Below are positions 39,739 through 48,337 of a stretch of 64,000 nt of DNA, one piece after another. The DNA lies in the NCBI GenBank assembly GCA_963696075.1, contig CAVOJD010000008.1, forward strand, positions 186,001 through 250,000, in the 5' to 3' direction. The DNA comes from CAJQQK01 sp963696075 (lineage in GTDB: Bacteria > Pseudomonadota > Alphaproteobacteria > Rhizobiales > Hyphomicrobiaceae). Positions within the stretch are counted from its first letter, which is position 1; the number at the start of each line of letters is the position of its first letter. The translations under genes were made by a program, and so were the position numbers. The notes below the pieces were generated by a model. The model did not search any database. It was not told where the DNA came from and saw only the letters and a program-made list of their open reading frames with translations.

Positions 39739-40295
39739 GCGGGGACAATGGTTACTTCTGGGATTCATGCTGTTTCATCGCGTATTTGAAGGATGAGCAG
39801 CACGCCTACGACGTGCCAAGCCTGCAGCAATACCTAGAAGAGGCAGAGGACGGTAAGGCGGTAATTTATACGTCCACACTCACGCTGGCTGAAGTACGGC
39901 CGCGCTTTATGAAAAGGGGGCACGGCTCGTTTAACGAGTTTCTAGAGGATTTTGGCGGGGCGATAGTGCTTATAGATCCGATACCCGACATCATGACCCA
40001 TGCGGGCATGCTTCGAGATTTGCCATTTAAGAAGGCGAATTCGACGAGCCGACAACTGGCGACACCAGACGCAATTATGCTCGCCACCTGCATATATGCG
40101 ATTGATGTAATGGGTGCCGATATTGAATGCTTCCACACCTATGATAACGGCAAGAGGCGTGGAATTGACGGAAAGGGAATTCCTTTGTTGAGTTTCCACG
40201 AGTGGTGTGAAGACTGTTCAGAAACTGAACTAGCGAGTAGAATTATAAGGTTGCCGCGCAAAAAACCTATTCATCCAGAACCAAAATTTGCATAA
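39735..40295 (+). CDS. PIN-like domain protein
   Basis: A 186-residue protein (GTG 39726 would add three residues). It shows a PIN ribonuclease arrangement: N-terminal YFWDSCCFIAYL with the first Asp, a Glu in TLAEVRPRF near residue 50, and a later TPDAIMLATCIYA with the third acidic site; a further Asp is in HTYDNGK. PIN domains usually cut RNA as VapC-type toxins or in quality control. A C-terminal Cys/His/Trp region (SFHEWCEDC) and a basic tail extend beyond a minimal VapC. It is translationally coupled to the unknown protein upstream, has the same low GC, and sits between an IS and a MITE-like element. Toxin activity is inference. Confidence 0.8.
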   Translation: MSGDNGYFWDSCCFIAYLKDEQHAYDVPSLQQYLEEAEDGKAVIYTSTLTLAEVRPRFMKRGHGSFNEFLEDFGGAIVLIDPIPDIMTHAGMLRDLPFKKANSTSRQLATPDAIMLATCIYAIDVMGADIECFHTYDNGKRRGIDGKGIPLLSFHEWCEDCSETELASRIIRLPRKKPIHPEPKFA

Positions 40296-40355
40296 TAGTT
40301 GCGCAAAATATGAAACTCTCTGACGCTGCCTGCGAATAAATCTGCAAGGAAGACC

Positions 40356-40369
40356 TTCGAACGTTCGAA
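40356..40369. promoter_or_regulatory. 14-bp perfect palindrome (possible operator)
   Basis: TTCGAACGTTCGAA is perfectly self-complementary and lies in the 116-base gap between the PIN-domain gene and a small ORF, 43 bases before its ATG. Size and position suit a repressor site, but no cognate regulator is identified. Confidence 0.3.
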
Positions 40370-40411
40370 CGCAACCTGAAGTGCCTCTTTGAAAATCCAC
40401 CGCCTTATACG

Positions 40412-40624
40412 ATGCAAGATAGCCCGAAATCTAAATCAATCTATGTAGTCACGTTGGTGCAAGTTGCGGCAGACCGGCACCAGAGCGTGCGGGGCGCCGT
40501 CAATACACACCCAGTTCCAAAAGAGATAGAAGTAGAAGTCGCCGCTTCCAATGCCGTTGAGGCGCAAAAAATAGCTGCCAAACAGCACCCTGGATACAAA
40601 GCTAAGGTAGTCTTACAGGTTTGA
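40412..40624 (+). CDS. Small hypothetical protein
   Basis: 70 residues, beginning MQDSPKSKSIYVVTLVQV. It looks like a small alpha/beta protein with a VEVAASNAVEAQKIA helix followed by KQHPGYKAKVVLQV. This resembles the many small uncharacterised proteins with A-x-EA-x-x-IA ... PGY motifs, but no function is known. It is AT-rich like the two genes upstream and probably came in with them. A perfect 8-bp hairpin (GATTCGGC 40623-40630 / GCCGAATC 40634-40641) begins within its stop codon. Confidence 0.5.
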   Translation: MQDSPKSKSIYVVTLVQVAADRHQSVRGAVNTHPVPKEIEVEVAASNAVEAQKIAAKQHPGYKAKVVLQV

Positions 40625-40809
40625 TTCGGCATTGCCGAATCGCAGCAAACCCGGACTCGATTGCCAATTGAGCCACCCCACCCCCAAAAAAACTTATCCC
40701 CCCTCCCTCGACCGCCCACATACTCCCACTCAGTCACTCCCGTTGGGCACGCATGCGAGCTGGGCATGCCGGGCGGGTGGCCGTGTCGGCTGGCGAGAGC
40801 GGTACCCAA
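40625..40809. other. Spacer before the MITE-like element
   Basis: Apart from the hairpin at 40623-40641 there is no recognisable gene. A run of C and A (about 40673-40705) gives low-complexity character. Short frames here have no supporting features. Confidence 0.4.
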
Positions 40810-41077
40810 AGAGCGTGTTCAGCCCAAATAGAACCATTCTGCCGAGACGAATTTGGTTCGAGATCGAGCAGGCTGGCGAAATGCGTAGCGGGGCTACGGA
40901 TGAGACAGACTGCGACGGGATCGGGCCAAATCCGTCCGGCCCTTCGGGTTCCTCCATGCGGCCCGCCCAGGGCGTCGGACGGCTTGCCCGTAGCCCCGCT
41001 ATGACCTGCGCCGCCCTCCTTCTGGATCGGGCCGCATGGAGGAACAGAATTGGTTCTATTTGGGCTGAACACGCTCT
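40810..41077. mobile_element. 268-bp MITE-like palindromic element
   Basis: Terminal inverted repeats at 40810-40841 and 41045-41077 match over about 32 bases with a single one-base insertion (outer ends AGAGCGTGTTCAGCCC). Inside are further nested perfect inverted repeats: TAGCGGGGCTACGG near 40888 with CCGTAGCCCCGCTA near 40990, and TTCCTCCATGCGGCCCG near 40950 with its complement near 41028. No transposase is encoded. Overlapping ORFs on both strands share peptide pieces only because the element is palindromic. An unambiguous target duplication was not found. Confidence 0.75.
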
Positions 41078-41402
41078 AGCTGGAGCGATACGGCGGGGCC
41101 GCCACGAACATTTGTTCGCGGCACGGCTGCGAGCCGGATGATCGCAGTTGCCCCGCACATACTGGCGGACACGAGGGACGGCGAAGGCGTCACCAAGCGC
41201 GCCCGCCGGCCGCGACATCCCCATTTCGTTCAGGCACGCGGCCGGCCCGTCCCTGCCCTCTCCGACAGCCCGCCCCAAAAGTTGTATCAACCAAAAATCA
41301 AACAGGAGGGGGTTCGGGGGACCCGTCCCCCGAACGGGTCCGGGCCCGTGGCCCGGTCGCGCAGCGAACCATCAAGCCCCGCGTCAAACCCAGCCGAAAC
41401 GC
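41078..41402. other. Spacer downstream of the DUF3830 gene
   Basis: No gene is recognised in these 325 bases. The only notable sequences are GGGTTCGGGGGACCCGTCCCCCGAACGGGTCC-like self-complementary runs near 41311-41342 that can fold as GC-rich hairpins and may end the minus-strand operon, though without a T-run. Confidence 0.4.
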
Positions 41403-41825
41403 TCAACCAGCGCTGATCTCCAGATCCACCGCGCCGTGCCACAACACGTGGCGACCGAGTTCGTAGAGCCGTTCCTGGCCGCTGGTCAACGTCAGGAAAT
41501 GGTTGCCCGAAAGCTGCCCGGCCTTCGAGGCGAAGTTGACATAGCCATAGGCCAGCAGCAGTTCCGTCTCACTCACGCCGCCCGGATAGAGGATCATCTG
41601 TCCCGGCGTCGGGTAGCATGTGTTATTCTCGAAGCCGACACCGAAATCGAGATCACCCAGCGGCGCCCAGACCCCTTCACCGCTCCAGCGCACATGAATG
41701 ATCTTGCTCGTGAATGGCAGATGCCGCGCGAACGCCGCACACGTCACCGGCGCCAGATCCCATTCCAGCCGCGCCCCGAATGCGAAGTCACCCGCCTTGA
41801 TGGCAACCGTTTCAGGTCCACTCAT
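41403..41825 (-). CDS. DUF3830 family protein
   Basis: A 140-residue protein with the cyclophilin-like fold of DUF3830: FAFGARLEWDLAPVTCAAF start, LPFTSKIIHVRWSGEGVW, and GQMILYPGGVSETELLLAYG. Proteins of this family are found beside amidases, hydantoinases and ABC importers but have no proven activity. It is the last gene of the minus-strand locus; its ATG overlaps the stop of the amidase gene (41822-41825), so the two are translationally coupled. A role as helper of the amidase or isomerase is inference. Confidence 0.85.
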   Translation of the reverse strand: MSGPETVAIKAGDFAFGARLEWDLAPVTCAAFARHLPFTSKIIHVRWSGEGVWAPLGDLDFGVGFENNTCYPTPGQMILYPGGVSETELLLAYGYVNFASKAGQLSGNHFLTLTSGQERLYELGRHVLWHGAVDLEISAG

Positions 41826-43153
41826 GTCAGCGTCCCCCGCGCCATCTCATAGGCATGCCCGATCCGCAAGGCGAGCGGATCATCGAACCGCCGGACCACG
41901 ATCTGCAGCGACGTCGGCAGTCCGGCCGGCGACAGCCCCATCGGAACCGAAAGGCCGGCCAGCGCCAGATAGTTCGCAAACCGGGTGTAGAGCGAAACGA
42001 TGTAATTGTCCTCATCGACCTCACTAATCGGGATCGCAGTCAGCGGCACCGACGGCAGAATGACGGCATCGAAACGGTCGAGCCAGGTCAGAAAGTCATC
42101 GGTCGCCGTCATCCGTTCGCGCTGAATGAGGACCCGGTCCTTGGCGGCAAGCGACTTGCCCACCAGCATCCGCTTGCGCGTCGCCGGGTTGAGCGGCGCG
42201 TCCGGATCATCGGCAAGTGCCGAGTGAAACGCATACGCATCGCTCGCCGAAATCAGCGAGGACCGGTTCTGATATTCCTGCATCGAAAGCGGCAGGCTCA
42301 TTTCTTCAACGACCGCCCCAAGCCCCGCAAGCGTCGCCTTCGCTGCCGCATAATCCGCCGCGACATCCGCCGTCAGGCCCGGCAAGTCGTCCAACGGCAC
42401 GGCCGCAAGCCTCATGCCCCTGATGCCTCTCTCAAGCCCCACAACCGGGTCCTGCCGCGCAATGCCGACCGTCGTCGGGTCGTCACGGTCCTCACCCTGC
42501 ATCACATCGAGCATCTCGGCCGCAAGCCGAACCGTATTGGTCAGCGGCCCCACAGTGTCCAGGGTATCGGAGAGCGGCACCACGCCGGCCCGGCTAACGA
42601 GACCGATAGACGTCTTGAGGCCGACACAACCGCACAGCGCAGCCGGAATGCGAACAGACCCCCCGGTGTCCGAACCAAGCCCCCCCGGCACCAGGCCGCC
42701 ACCCACCGCCGCCCCGGTGCCGCTTGAAGACCCGCCACAGGTGTGCGGCACATCAGGCTTCCATGGGTTGCGCGGCGCGCCGATATTCGGATTGGTCCCC
42801 CACCCGCCAAAGGCATATTCAACGGTGTTCGATTTCGCGACGATCACCCCGCCCGCAGCCCTGAGACGCGCCACCACAAAAGCATCACGCTCGGCCGGTC
42901 CAACATCCGCGCGCGTTAACGATCCAGCCTTCGTAGCCAGCCCCGCAACATCAATGATATCCTTCACAACTAGCGGCACTCCGTGCAGCGGGCCAAGCGA
43001 CACGCCGCTGCTCTTGAGTTCATCCAGATAGCGCGCGGCAGCGCGCGCGCTATCCGGCATGATCTCGGCAAAAGCATGCAGCGCCTCACCCCGCTCCTCG
43101 CATTGCACCAGGGCGGCTTCGGTACGATCGACAGAACTTTCGGGCATGGGCAC
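41822..43153 (-). CDS. Amidase-signature family hydrolase
   Basis: A 443-residue amidase with the full Ser-cisSer-Lys triad: Lys in LVVKDIIDVAG near residue 64, GGSSSGTGAAVG with the cis-Ser near 139, and the nucleophile in GSDTGGSVRIPAA near 160. The C-terminal domain (GLSVPMGLSPAGLPTSLQIV) is complete. It hydrolyses a C-N amide bond, with specificity set by residues not readable here. It starts 28 bases after the asparaginase stop and overlaps DUF3830. A second ATG (43147) is equally possible. This intact copy contrasts with the frameshifted amidase gene at 28958-30353. Confidence 0.9.
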   Translation of the reverse strand: MPMPESSVDRTEAALVQCEERGEALHAFAEIMPDSARAAARYLDELKSSGVSLGPLHGVPLVVKDIIDVAGLATKAGSLTRADVGPAERDAFVVARLRAAGGVIVAKSNTVEYAFGGWGTNPNIGAPRNPWKPDVPHTCGGSSSGTGAAVGGGLVPGGLGSDTGGSVRIPAALCGCVGLKTSIGLVSRAGVVPLSDTLDTVGPLTNTVRLAAEMLDVMQGEDRDDPTTVGIARQDPVVGLERGIRGMRLAAVPLDDLPGLTADVAADYAAAKATLAGLGAVVEEMSLPLSMQEYQNRSSLISASDAYAFHSALADDPDAPLNPATRKRMLVGKSLAAKDRVLIQRERMTATDDFLTWLDRFDAVILPSVPLTAIPISEVDEDNYIVSLYTRFANYLALAGLSVPMGLSPAGLPTSLQIVVRRFDDPLALRIGHAYEMARGTLT

Positions 43154-43181
43154 AAAACCGTTTTTGAATGGGGTGGAAAAG

Positions 43182-44183
43182 TCAGCAGCTCTCGATCAGC
43201 TCGCGGATCGCAGCCGGATCGCGCGTGTGGTTCAGCGCCAGCGCCACGAAAATGCGTGCCTTCTGCGGGTTGAGATTATCCGCGCCGATCATTCCCGCCG
43301 CTGCATGCCGATCCATCGTCGGCACCCGGCCGCTGCCGGCACGCGACGACTGGACAACAACCAGCCCGGCCGCAACCGCCTCCTCGAGCGCCTCGAATTC
43401 TTCTGGCGCCACCATCCCTGGCGCGAATCCGGCACTCACAATCCCGGCGGCGCCGGCAGCAATAAACGCGCGCACCGCCGTCCCATCGACGCCGGCATAG
43501 CAATACGAGATGTCGACGCGCGCCGGCGATTTGAGATCCTCAAGCGAAAACGGACCGTTTGGCGCGTGCCGGCGGGCCGGATGGCGATAGATCACGATCC
43601 GGTCCGCATCCGCATGCCCCAGCGCCCCGAAATCTGGCGTGCGGAACGTCTGCAGCCGCCACGTCGAGGTCTTCGTCACTTCCCGCGCCGCATGGATCTC
43701 ATCGTTGAGCACCACCAACACACCGAGCCCGCGCGCTTCTTCGCTGGATGCCACCCTCACCGCATTGGCAAGGTTCATCGCCGCATCCGTCGAAAGCCCC
43801 GTCGAGGGCCGCTGCGCACCGGTCAACACCACTGGAATGTCGACCTTGACGGTGAGATCAAGCGCGTACGCCGTCTCCTCCATGCTCGCCGTACCATGCA
43901 GGATCACGATGCCCGCGAGATCGCTGTGATCACGCACCAGCCCATCGATGATCTCGACCAGTTGCGCCCATGCAGAAAACGTCATCTTCGTCGACGGGAT
44001 CGGCGGGAACGCAACCGGGATCATTTCGGCGAAGCGTTGACCCTCCGGAAACTTGGCAATCATCCCTTCCGCATCGAGCATCTTTCCAAGTGCGACATAG
44101 TTCTGCAGGTCGAACTCATCACGCCCAACAGACGAAATCGTTCCCCCGGTCCCGATAACGGCAACCTTCTTCAACTCGCTCAT
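43182..44183 (-). CDS. Asparaginase family protein
   Basis: A 333-residue L-asparaginase/glutaminase-type protein: N-terminal VIGTGGTISSVG (first catalytic Thr), the second-half VILHGTASMEETAYALD (HGTDTMEET in type II asparaginases, carrying the second Thr and Asp motif), then VVLTGAQRPSTG. The HGTASMEET form has Ala where Asp is usual (HGTDTMEET), which may alter substrate use. No signal peptide is seen, so the enzyme is cytoplasmic. Its ATG overlaps the stop of the transporter ATPase gene (44180-44183), so it is co-expressed with the importer. Confidence 0.88.
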   Translation of the reverse strand: MSELKKVAVIGTGGTISSVGRDEFDLQNYVALGKMLDAEGMIAKFPEGQRFAEMIPVAFPPIPSTKMTFSAWAQLVEIIDGLVRDHSDLAGIVILHGTASMEETAYALDLTVKVDIPVVLTGAQRPSTGLSTDAAMNLANAVRVASSEEARGLGVLVVLNDEIHAAREVTKTSTWRLQTFRTPDFGALGHADADRIVIYRHPARRHAPNGPFSLEDLKSPARVDISYCYAGVDGTAVRAFIAAGAAGIVSAGFAPGMVAPEEFEALEEAVAAGLVVVQSSRAGSGRVPTMDRHAAAGMIGADNLNPQKARIFVALALNHTRDPAAIRELIESC

Positions 44184-45229
44184 GCATCTGCCTCTTGGCT
44201 CTCCAGCGTCTCATCCGGCGCGAGTTTGACGAGACGGCTTGCATTAATGCAAGCCGCAAAATGGCGGACGCCAACCGTCTCGGTTACCGGATAGTCACTG
44301 AAACAAGTCGCCTCCGCCAGCCCGCATCGCGGCGCAAAGGCACAGCCCTCCGGCATCCGCGAAAGATCCGGCGGCGACCCGTCAATCGCCTTGAGCCGAC
44401 GGCCGCGCATCGATCCCTTCACCGTCGAGGCCATCAGCCCCCGCGTATAGGGATGCGCTGGATGACTGAAGACGTCACGCACTGCGCCCGTCTCCACAAA
44501 CCGGCCCGCGTACATCACCGCGATCCTGTCGGCGATTTCGATGGCGACGCCAATATCGTGCGTCACGAACACGACCGCCATATCAAGTTCCCGCTGGAGT
44601 TGCCTCAACAGCAAAAGGATCTGGATCTGCACCGTCGCATCCAGCGCCGTCGTCGGCTCATCCGCCAGCAGCAGGCTCGGCCGGCACGACAGCGCAAGCG
44701 CAATCATCGCCCGCTGGCGCATCCCGCCGGACATCTCGAACGGGTAGTTGTCGAGTCGCCGGTTGGCTGACGGTATCTGCACGAGTTCGAACAACTCAAG
44801 CGCCCGCTTGCGAGCCGTCTCGACCGAAACGTCCTCATGTCGCCGGATCGCCTCGATGATCTGCTCGCCCACCGTGAACACGGGATCGAACGCCGTCATC
44901 GGCTCCTGAAAAATCATCGAGACCGTCGGTCCGCGCAAATCCGACATCGCGTCATCACTGAGTGCAACGATGTCGTGACCGTCGACTTTGATATCGCCAG
45001 AGATCGTCGTCTTCTTGACCGGCAGCAACTTCATGAGCGCGCGCATCGTGACAGACTTGCCCGACCCGGACTCGCCAAGGATGCACAGCACTTCACCGCG
45101 ATCGAGCGTGAAGTCGACGCCGTTGACCGCGTTCACCGCACCGTCATCCGAGGCAAAGGCAACCCGCAGGTCCTTGACGTCTACCAGCGTCTTGCTGCCG
45201 CTCGCCTGTTCTTCGGTCGTGCCACTCAT
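44180..45229 (-). CDS. Oligopeptide/dipeptide ABC transporter ATPase (OppD/DppD-like)
   Basis: A 349-residue ATPase: Walker A GESGSGKSVT near residue 55, signature MSGGMRQRAM, Walker B LLLADEPTTALD and the Opp C-terminal region with CAFAPRCGLAEATC, a cysteine pattern typical of OppD/DppD. It energises import by the two permeases encoded upstream. It overlaps the neighbouring ATPase gene by 4 bases and the asparaginase gene by 4 bases, so the operon is tightly coupled. Confidence 0.92.
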   Translation of the reverse strand: MSGTTEEQASGSKTLVDVKDLRVAFASDDGAVNAVNGVDFTLDRGEVLCILGESGSGKSVTMRALMKLLPVKKTTISGDIKVDGHDIVALSDDAMSDLRGPTVSMIFQEPMTAFDPVFTVGEQIIEAIRRHEDVSVETARKRALELFELVQIPSANRRLDNYPFEMSGGMRQRAMIALALSCRPSLLLADEPTTALDATVQIQILLLLRQLQRELDMAVVFVTHDIGVAIEIADRIAVMYAGRFVETGAVRDVFSHPAHPYTRGLMASTVKGSMRGRRLKAIDGSPPDLSRMPEGCAFAPRCGLAEATCFSDYPVTETVGVRHFAACINASRLVKLAPDETLESQEADA

Positions 45230-46329
45230 GCGCTCGCCCCCACAACGTTGTCCCGCGCCGGCGCCGCGCTATGCCCCGATCCGGCCTGCGTCATATGACA
45301 GGCCGCAAGCTGTCCGCTCGGCGCATCCACCAGCGCAAGCGACGGTGATTTTTTCGTACAAATATCCTCGGCAAACGGGCAGCGTGTATGAAAACGACAC
45401 CCGGAAGGAGGGTTGATCGGGTTCGGCGGATCCCCGGAAAGCGGCGGCTTGTCCGCCCGGTTGTCCGGGTCCATCGACGGCATCGCCGACAACAGCGCCT
45501 TCGTGTAGGGGTGCCGCGGGCTCGAATAGATTTGATCGACCGGACCGATCTCGACAACCTTCCCGAGATACATCACCAGCACCCGGTCCGACACATAATG
45601 CACCACGTGCAGATCGTGACTGATGAAGATGTAGGTCAGCTCGAAATCCCGCTTGAGATCCATCAGCAGGTTCAGCACCTGCGCCTCGACCGACTTGTCG
45701 AGCGCGGACACCGCCTCGTCGAGAATGACGATCCGCGGCTCCAGCGCCAGCGCACGTGCGATGTTGATCCGCTGGCGTTGCCCGCCTGAAAGCTCATGCG
45801 GATAGCGTCGGATGAAGAGATTGGGATCAAGGCCGACCTTGCCCAGCAGATCCCGCGCCCGGCCCCGCGCCTCCTCCTGGGAAACACCGTGCACCATCGG
45901 ACCGAACGCGATCGTGTCCTCGATCGTCAGCCGCGGATTGAGGGATGCAAACGAATCCTGAAACACCATCTGCATTTGCCGACGCATATCCCGCAGCGAC
46001 ATGCCGTCGGGCCCGACGCGCTTGCCGTCGATGATGACGTCTCCCTCATCCGGCGTAATCAAGCGCATCAGCAGCCGCGCCGTCGTTGACTTGCCACAGC
46101 CCGATTCACCGACAATCCCGAGCGTCTCGCCTCGTTTGACCTCAAAGCTCACTCCGTCGACAGCCTGTACATTCGCAACCGTCCGGTTCAACAAGCCGCC
46201 CCGGATTGGAAAGAACTTCTTGAGATCATTCACCGAGACGAGCGCGCGGCGATCGTCCCGCGCCCCAGGTTTCGCTCCGCTGTCACTGCCTGTGGGCGTC
46301 GTCATTACATTCACCGCATCACGAACCAT
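45226..46329 (-). CDS. Oligopeptide/dipeptide ABC transporter ATPase (OppF/DppF-like)
   Basis: A 367-residue ATPase with Walker A GESGCGKSTT, signature LSGGQRQRINIARAL, Walker B IVILDEAVSALD and the OppF C-terminal CRFHTRCPFAEDIC. The start at 46329 is fixed by GAGGAGG seven bases upstream. It pairs with the OppD-like subunit to power import. N-terminal residues 1-30 are a low-complexity extension before the ABC fold. Confidence 0.92.
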   Translation of the reverse strand: MVRDAVNVMTTPTGSDSGAKPGARDDRRALVSVNDLKKFFPIRGGLLNRTVANVQAVDGVSFEVKRGETLGIVGESGCGKSTTARLLMRLITPDEGDVIIDGKRVGPDGMSLRDMRRQMQMVFQDSFASLNPRLTIEDTIAFGPMVHGVSQEEARGRARDLLGKVGLDPNLFIRRYPHELSGGQRQRINIARALALEPRIVILDEAVSALDKSVEAQVLNLLMDLKRDFELTYIFISHDLHVVHYVSDRVLVMYLGKVVEIGPVDQIYSSPRHPYTKALLSAMPSMDPDNRADKPPLSGDPPNPINPPSGCRFHTRCPFAEDICTKKSPSLALVDAPSGQLAACHMTQAGSGHSAAPARDNVVGASA

Positions 46330-46341
46330 CGTCCCGCCTCC

Positions 46342-47241
46342 TCAAACCTTGATGTCCATAGCCGACCGGAGGCCGTCGCTGACGAGATTGAAGCTGAGCG
46401 ACGTAATGAAGATCATCACGCCGGGCAGCGCCGCGAGCAATGGGTTTACATATATCGCCTGCCTGAGAGTGTTGAGCATCAAACCCCACTCGGGTTCCGG
46501 CGGCTTCGTGCCAAGCCCAAGGAACGAGAGCCCCGAGGCCAGGATGATCGACACGCTGATGAGACTCGTCGAATAGATAAAGATCGCACCGAGCACGTTG
46601 GAGAGCACGTGGACGCGAATGATCGTTAGCGAATCCGCCCCCGAAGCGCGTGCTGCTTCGACATAGTCGAGATTTCGCACCTGTGTGGTGACGCTCTCCG
46701 AGACGCGCGCAAGGGGCGGAATAAAGACCAGCGTCAGCGATATGATCGCGTTGACGATCCCCGCCCCGAGCGCGCCTGAGATCGCGATTGCCAGCAGCAC
46801 CGAGGGAAACGCGTAGAACACGTCCATCGAACGCATGATGATCATGTTGGTGCGCCCGCCGACGAACCCGGCAATGATCCCGAGCGCCCCGCCGATCAAC
46901 AGCGCATTCAACACCGGCATGATCCCCATGAAGAGCGACAGGCGGGAGCCATGGATGAGGCGGCTGAGCATATCGCGGCCCGTCTCGTCGGTGCCAAGCA
47001 GATGCCCTTCCGTCCCAACCGGCTTGAGCCGCTTGATCATGTTTGCCTTGTAGGGGTCCTGTGGCGCCAGGAAATCTGCAAATACGGCGATCAGAATAAC
47101 CGCCAGAACCACTCCACCAAAGAACAGCGTCACGCGATCGCGCTTGAGCCGCTCCAGCACCGTCGCCCAATAGCCGCGCGACTGCACCGCAACCTGGGCG
47201 ACGTCGATATTCGCTTCCGGTATCGGCGTGTTCATATTCAT
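46342..47241 (-). CDS. ABC transporter permease (OppC/DppC-like)
   Basis: A 299-residue inner-membrane permease with six hydrophobic segments. An N-terminal cytoplasmic tail precedes the first helix (VTLFFGGVVLAVILIAVF), and the EAA-type loop ARASGADSLTIIRVHVLSN is the contact site for the ATPases. HLLGTDETGRDMLSRLIHGSRLSL is the OppC hallmark before the second helix. It forms the channel with the OppB-like protein, whose gene starts upstream (5 bases between stop and start). Confidence 0.92.
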   Translation of the reverse strand: MNMNTPIPEANIDVAQVAVQSRGYWATVLERLKRDRVTLFFGGVVLAVILIAVFADFLAPQDPYKANMIKRLKPVGTEGHLLGTDETGRDMLSRLIHGSRLSLFMGIMPVLNALLIGGALGIIAGFVGGRTNMIIMRSMDVFYAFPSVLLAIAISGALGAGIVNAIISLTLVFIPPLARVSESVTTQVRNLDYVEAARASGADSLTIIRVHVLSNVLGAIFIYSTSLISVSIILASGLSFLGLGTKPPEPEWGLMLNTLRQAIYVNPLLAALPGVMIFITSLSFNLVSDGLRSAMDIKV

Positions 47242-47246
47242 GTCCC

Positions 47247-48200
47247 TCAGCCCCGCCGCATTCTTGGATCGACCAACGTTTGCAGGATGTCGACGATCAG
47301 GTTGAGGAAGACGAAGAACATCGCCAGCACCAGGATCGTGCCCTGCAGCGTGGGGATGTCCCGGCGGAAGATCGCATCATTGAGCAGGTAGCCGGTGCCT
47401 GGCCAGTTGAACACCGTCTCGACGAGGATCGAGCCGCCCAGCAGATAACCAAGCTGCAGCCCCATCACCGCGAGCACCGTCGGCGCCGCGTTCTTGATGA
47501 TGTGCAGCATGATGCGCCCGTGATGCAGCCCCTTCGCGCGCAACGCCTGGATGAACTCCTGGTTCAAAATCTCGGCGACCGTCGCGCGGACCGTTCGCGT
47601 GATAATTCCGCATGGAATAACCGACAGCGTAATCGCTGGCAGAACAATGTGCTGCAGATGTGCCCAGTCGAATTTCCATCCGTCCGACCCGCCGGGACCG
47701 ATGCCCGTCGCTGGCAACACGTTTAGCTCAACAGCGAAAATGATCACGAGCACAATACCGAGCCAGTAGTGCGGGATCGAAACACCGGCAACACCAAATC
47801 CCGTCGCGAACTTGTCGATCCAGGTGCCCTGATTGTAGCCGGCCAGGCCGCCGAGGAGAGCGCCAAGAATGAAGCCGAGCAGCGTGGCAACAATCGCCAG
47901 CATCAGCGTGTTGGGAACCGCAATCGCGAGCTGCGACGTCACCGGCTGATTGTTCACCACCGAAAGCCCGAGATCACCACTCAACGCCCGGCCCAGCCAC
48001 TTTATGTATTGGATCGGCAACGGCTGATCGAAGCCATAGTCCTTCTTGAGCTTTTCGACCACCTCAGCGGGGGCATCGGCACCGACCACGGCATTGAGCG
48101 GATCGCCGGGCGCGATGTGGACGAGGGCGAAGACCAGGATCGTGACGCCGAGAGAAATGGGAATGACATAGGCAAGACGTCGTATGACGTATTCGAGCAT
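47247..48200 (-). CDS. ABC transporter permease (OppB/DppB-like)
   Basis: A 317-residue permease that begins MLEYVIRRLAYVIPISLGVTILVF, the usual OppB start, followed by HIAPGDPLN. The EAA loop is QALRAKGLHHGRIMLHIIKN. AAGG lies 8 bases before the ATG. It makes the membrane channel together with the OppC-like subunit. A strong intercistronic hairpin separates it from the binding-protein gene. Confidence 0.93.
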   Translation of the reverse strand: MLEYVIRRLAYVIPISLGVTILVFALVHIAPGDPLNAVVGADAPAEVVEKLKKDYGFDQPLPIQYIKWLGRALSGDLGLSVVNNQPVTSQLAIAVPNTLMLAIVATLLGFILGALLGGLAGYNQGTWIDKFATGFGVAGVSIPHYWLGIVLVIIFAVELNVLPATGIGPGGSDGWKFDWAHLQHIVLPAITLSVIPCGIITRTVRATVAEILNQEFIQALRAKGLHHGRIMLHIIKNAAPTVLAVMGLQLGYLLGGSILVETVFNWPGTGYLLNDAIFRRDIPTLQGTILVLAMFFVFLNLIVDILQTLVDPRMRRG

Positions 48201-48291
48201 TTCGCTGCCTTCTTGATCGCCTGGATTAGAGGACGCCGCAGATCGCTAAGCATTTTCGATGACGCGAAAGTGCCGGCCGGCCTCGGGAATG

Positions 48292-48318
48292 CCACATGGC
48301 GCACTTGGCGCCATGTGG
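48292..48318 (-). promoter_or_regulatory. Intercistronic hairpin between binding protein and permease genes
   Basis: CCACATGGCG (48292-48301) and CGCCATGTGG (48309-48318) form a perfect 10-bp stem with a 7-base loop, 20 bases after the binding-protein stop. There is no T-run. Such hairpins commonly protect the upstream segment of transporter mRNAs so that binding protein exceeds the membrane components (inference). Confidence 0.6.
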
Positions 48319-48337
48319 ATCTGTCGTGTGCCCCGGT

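Noticed and set aside
40734..41072. ORFs on both strands through the MITE-like element that share peptide segments
   Set aside because: The similarity of the two translations follows from the palindromic element; no start signals or conserved domain support a protein.
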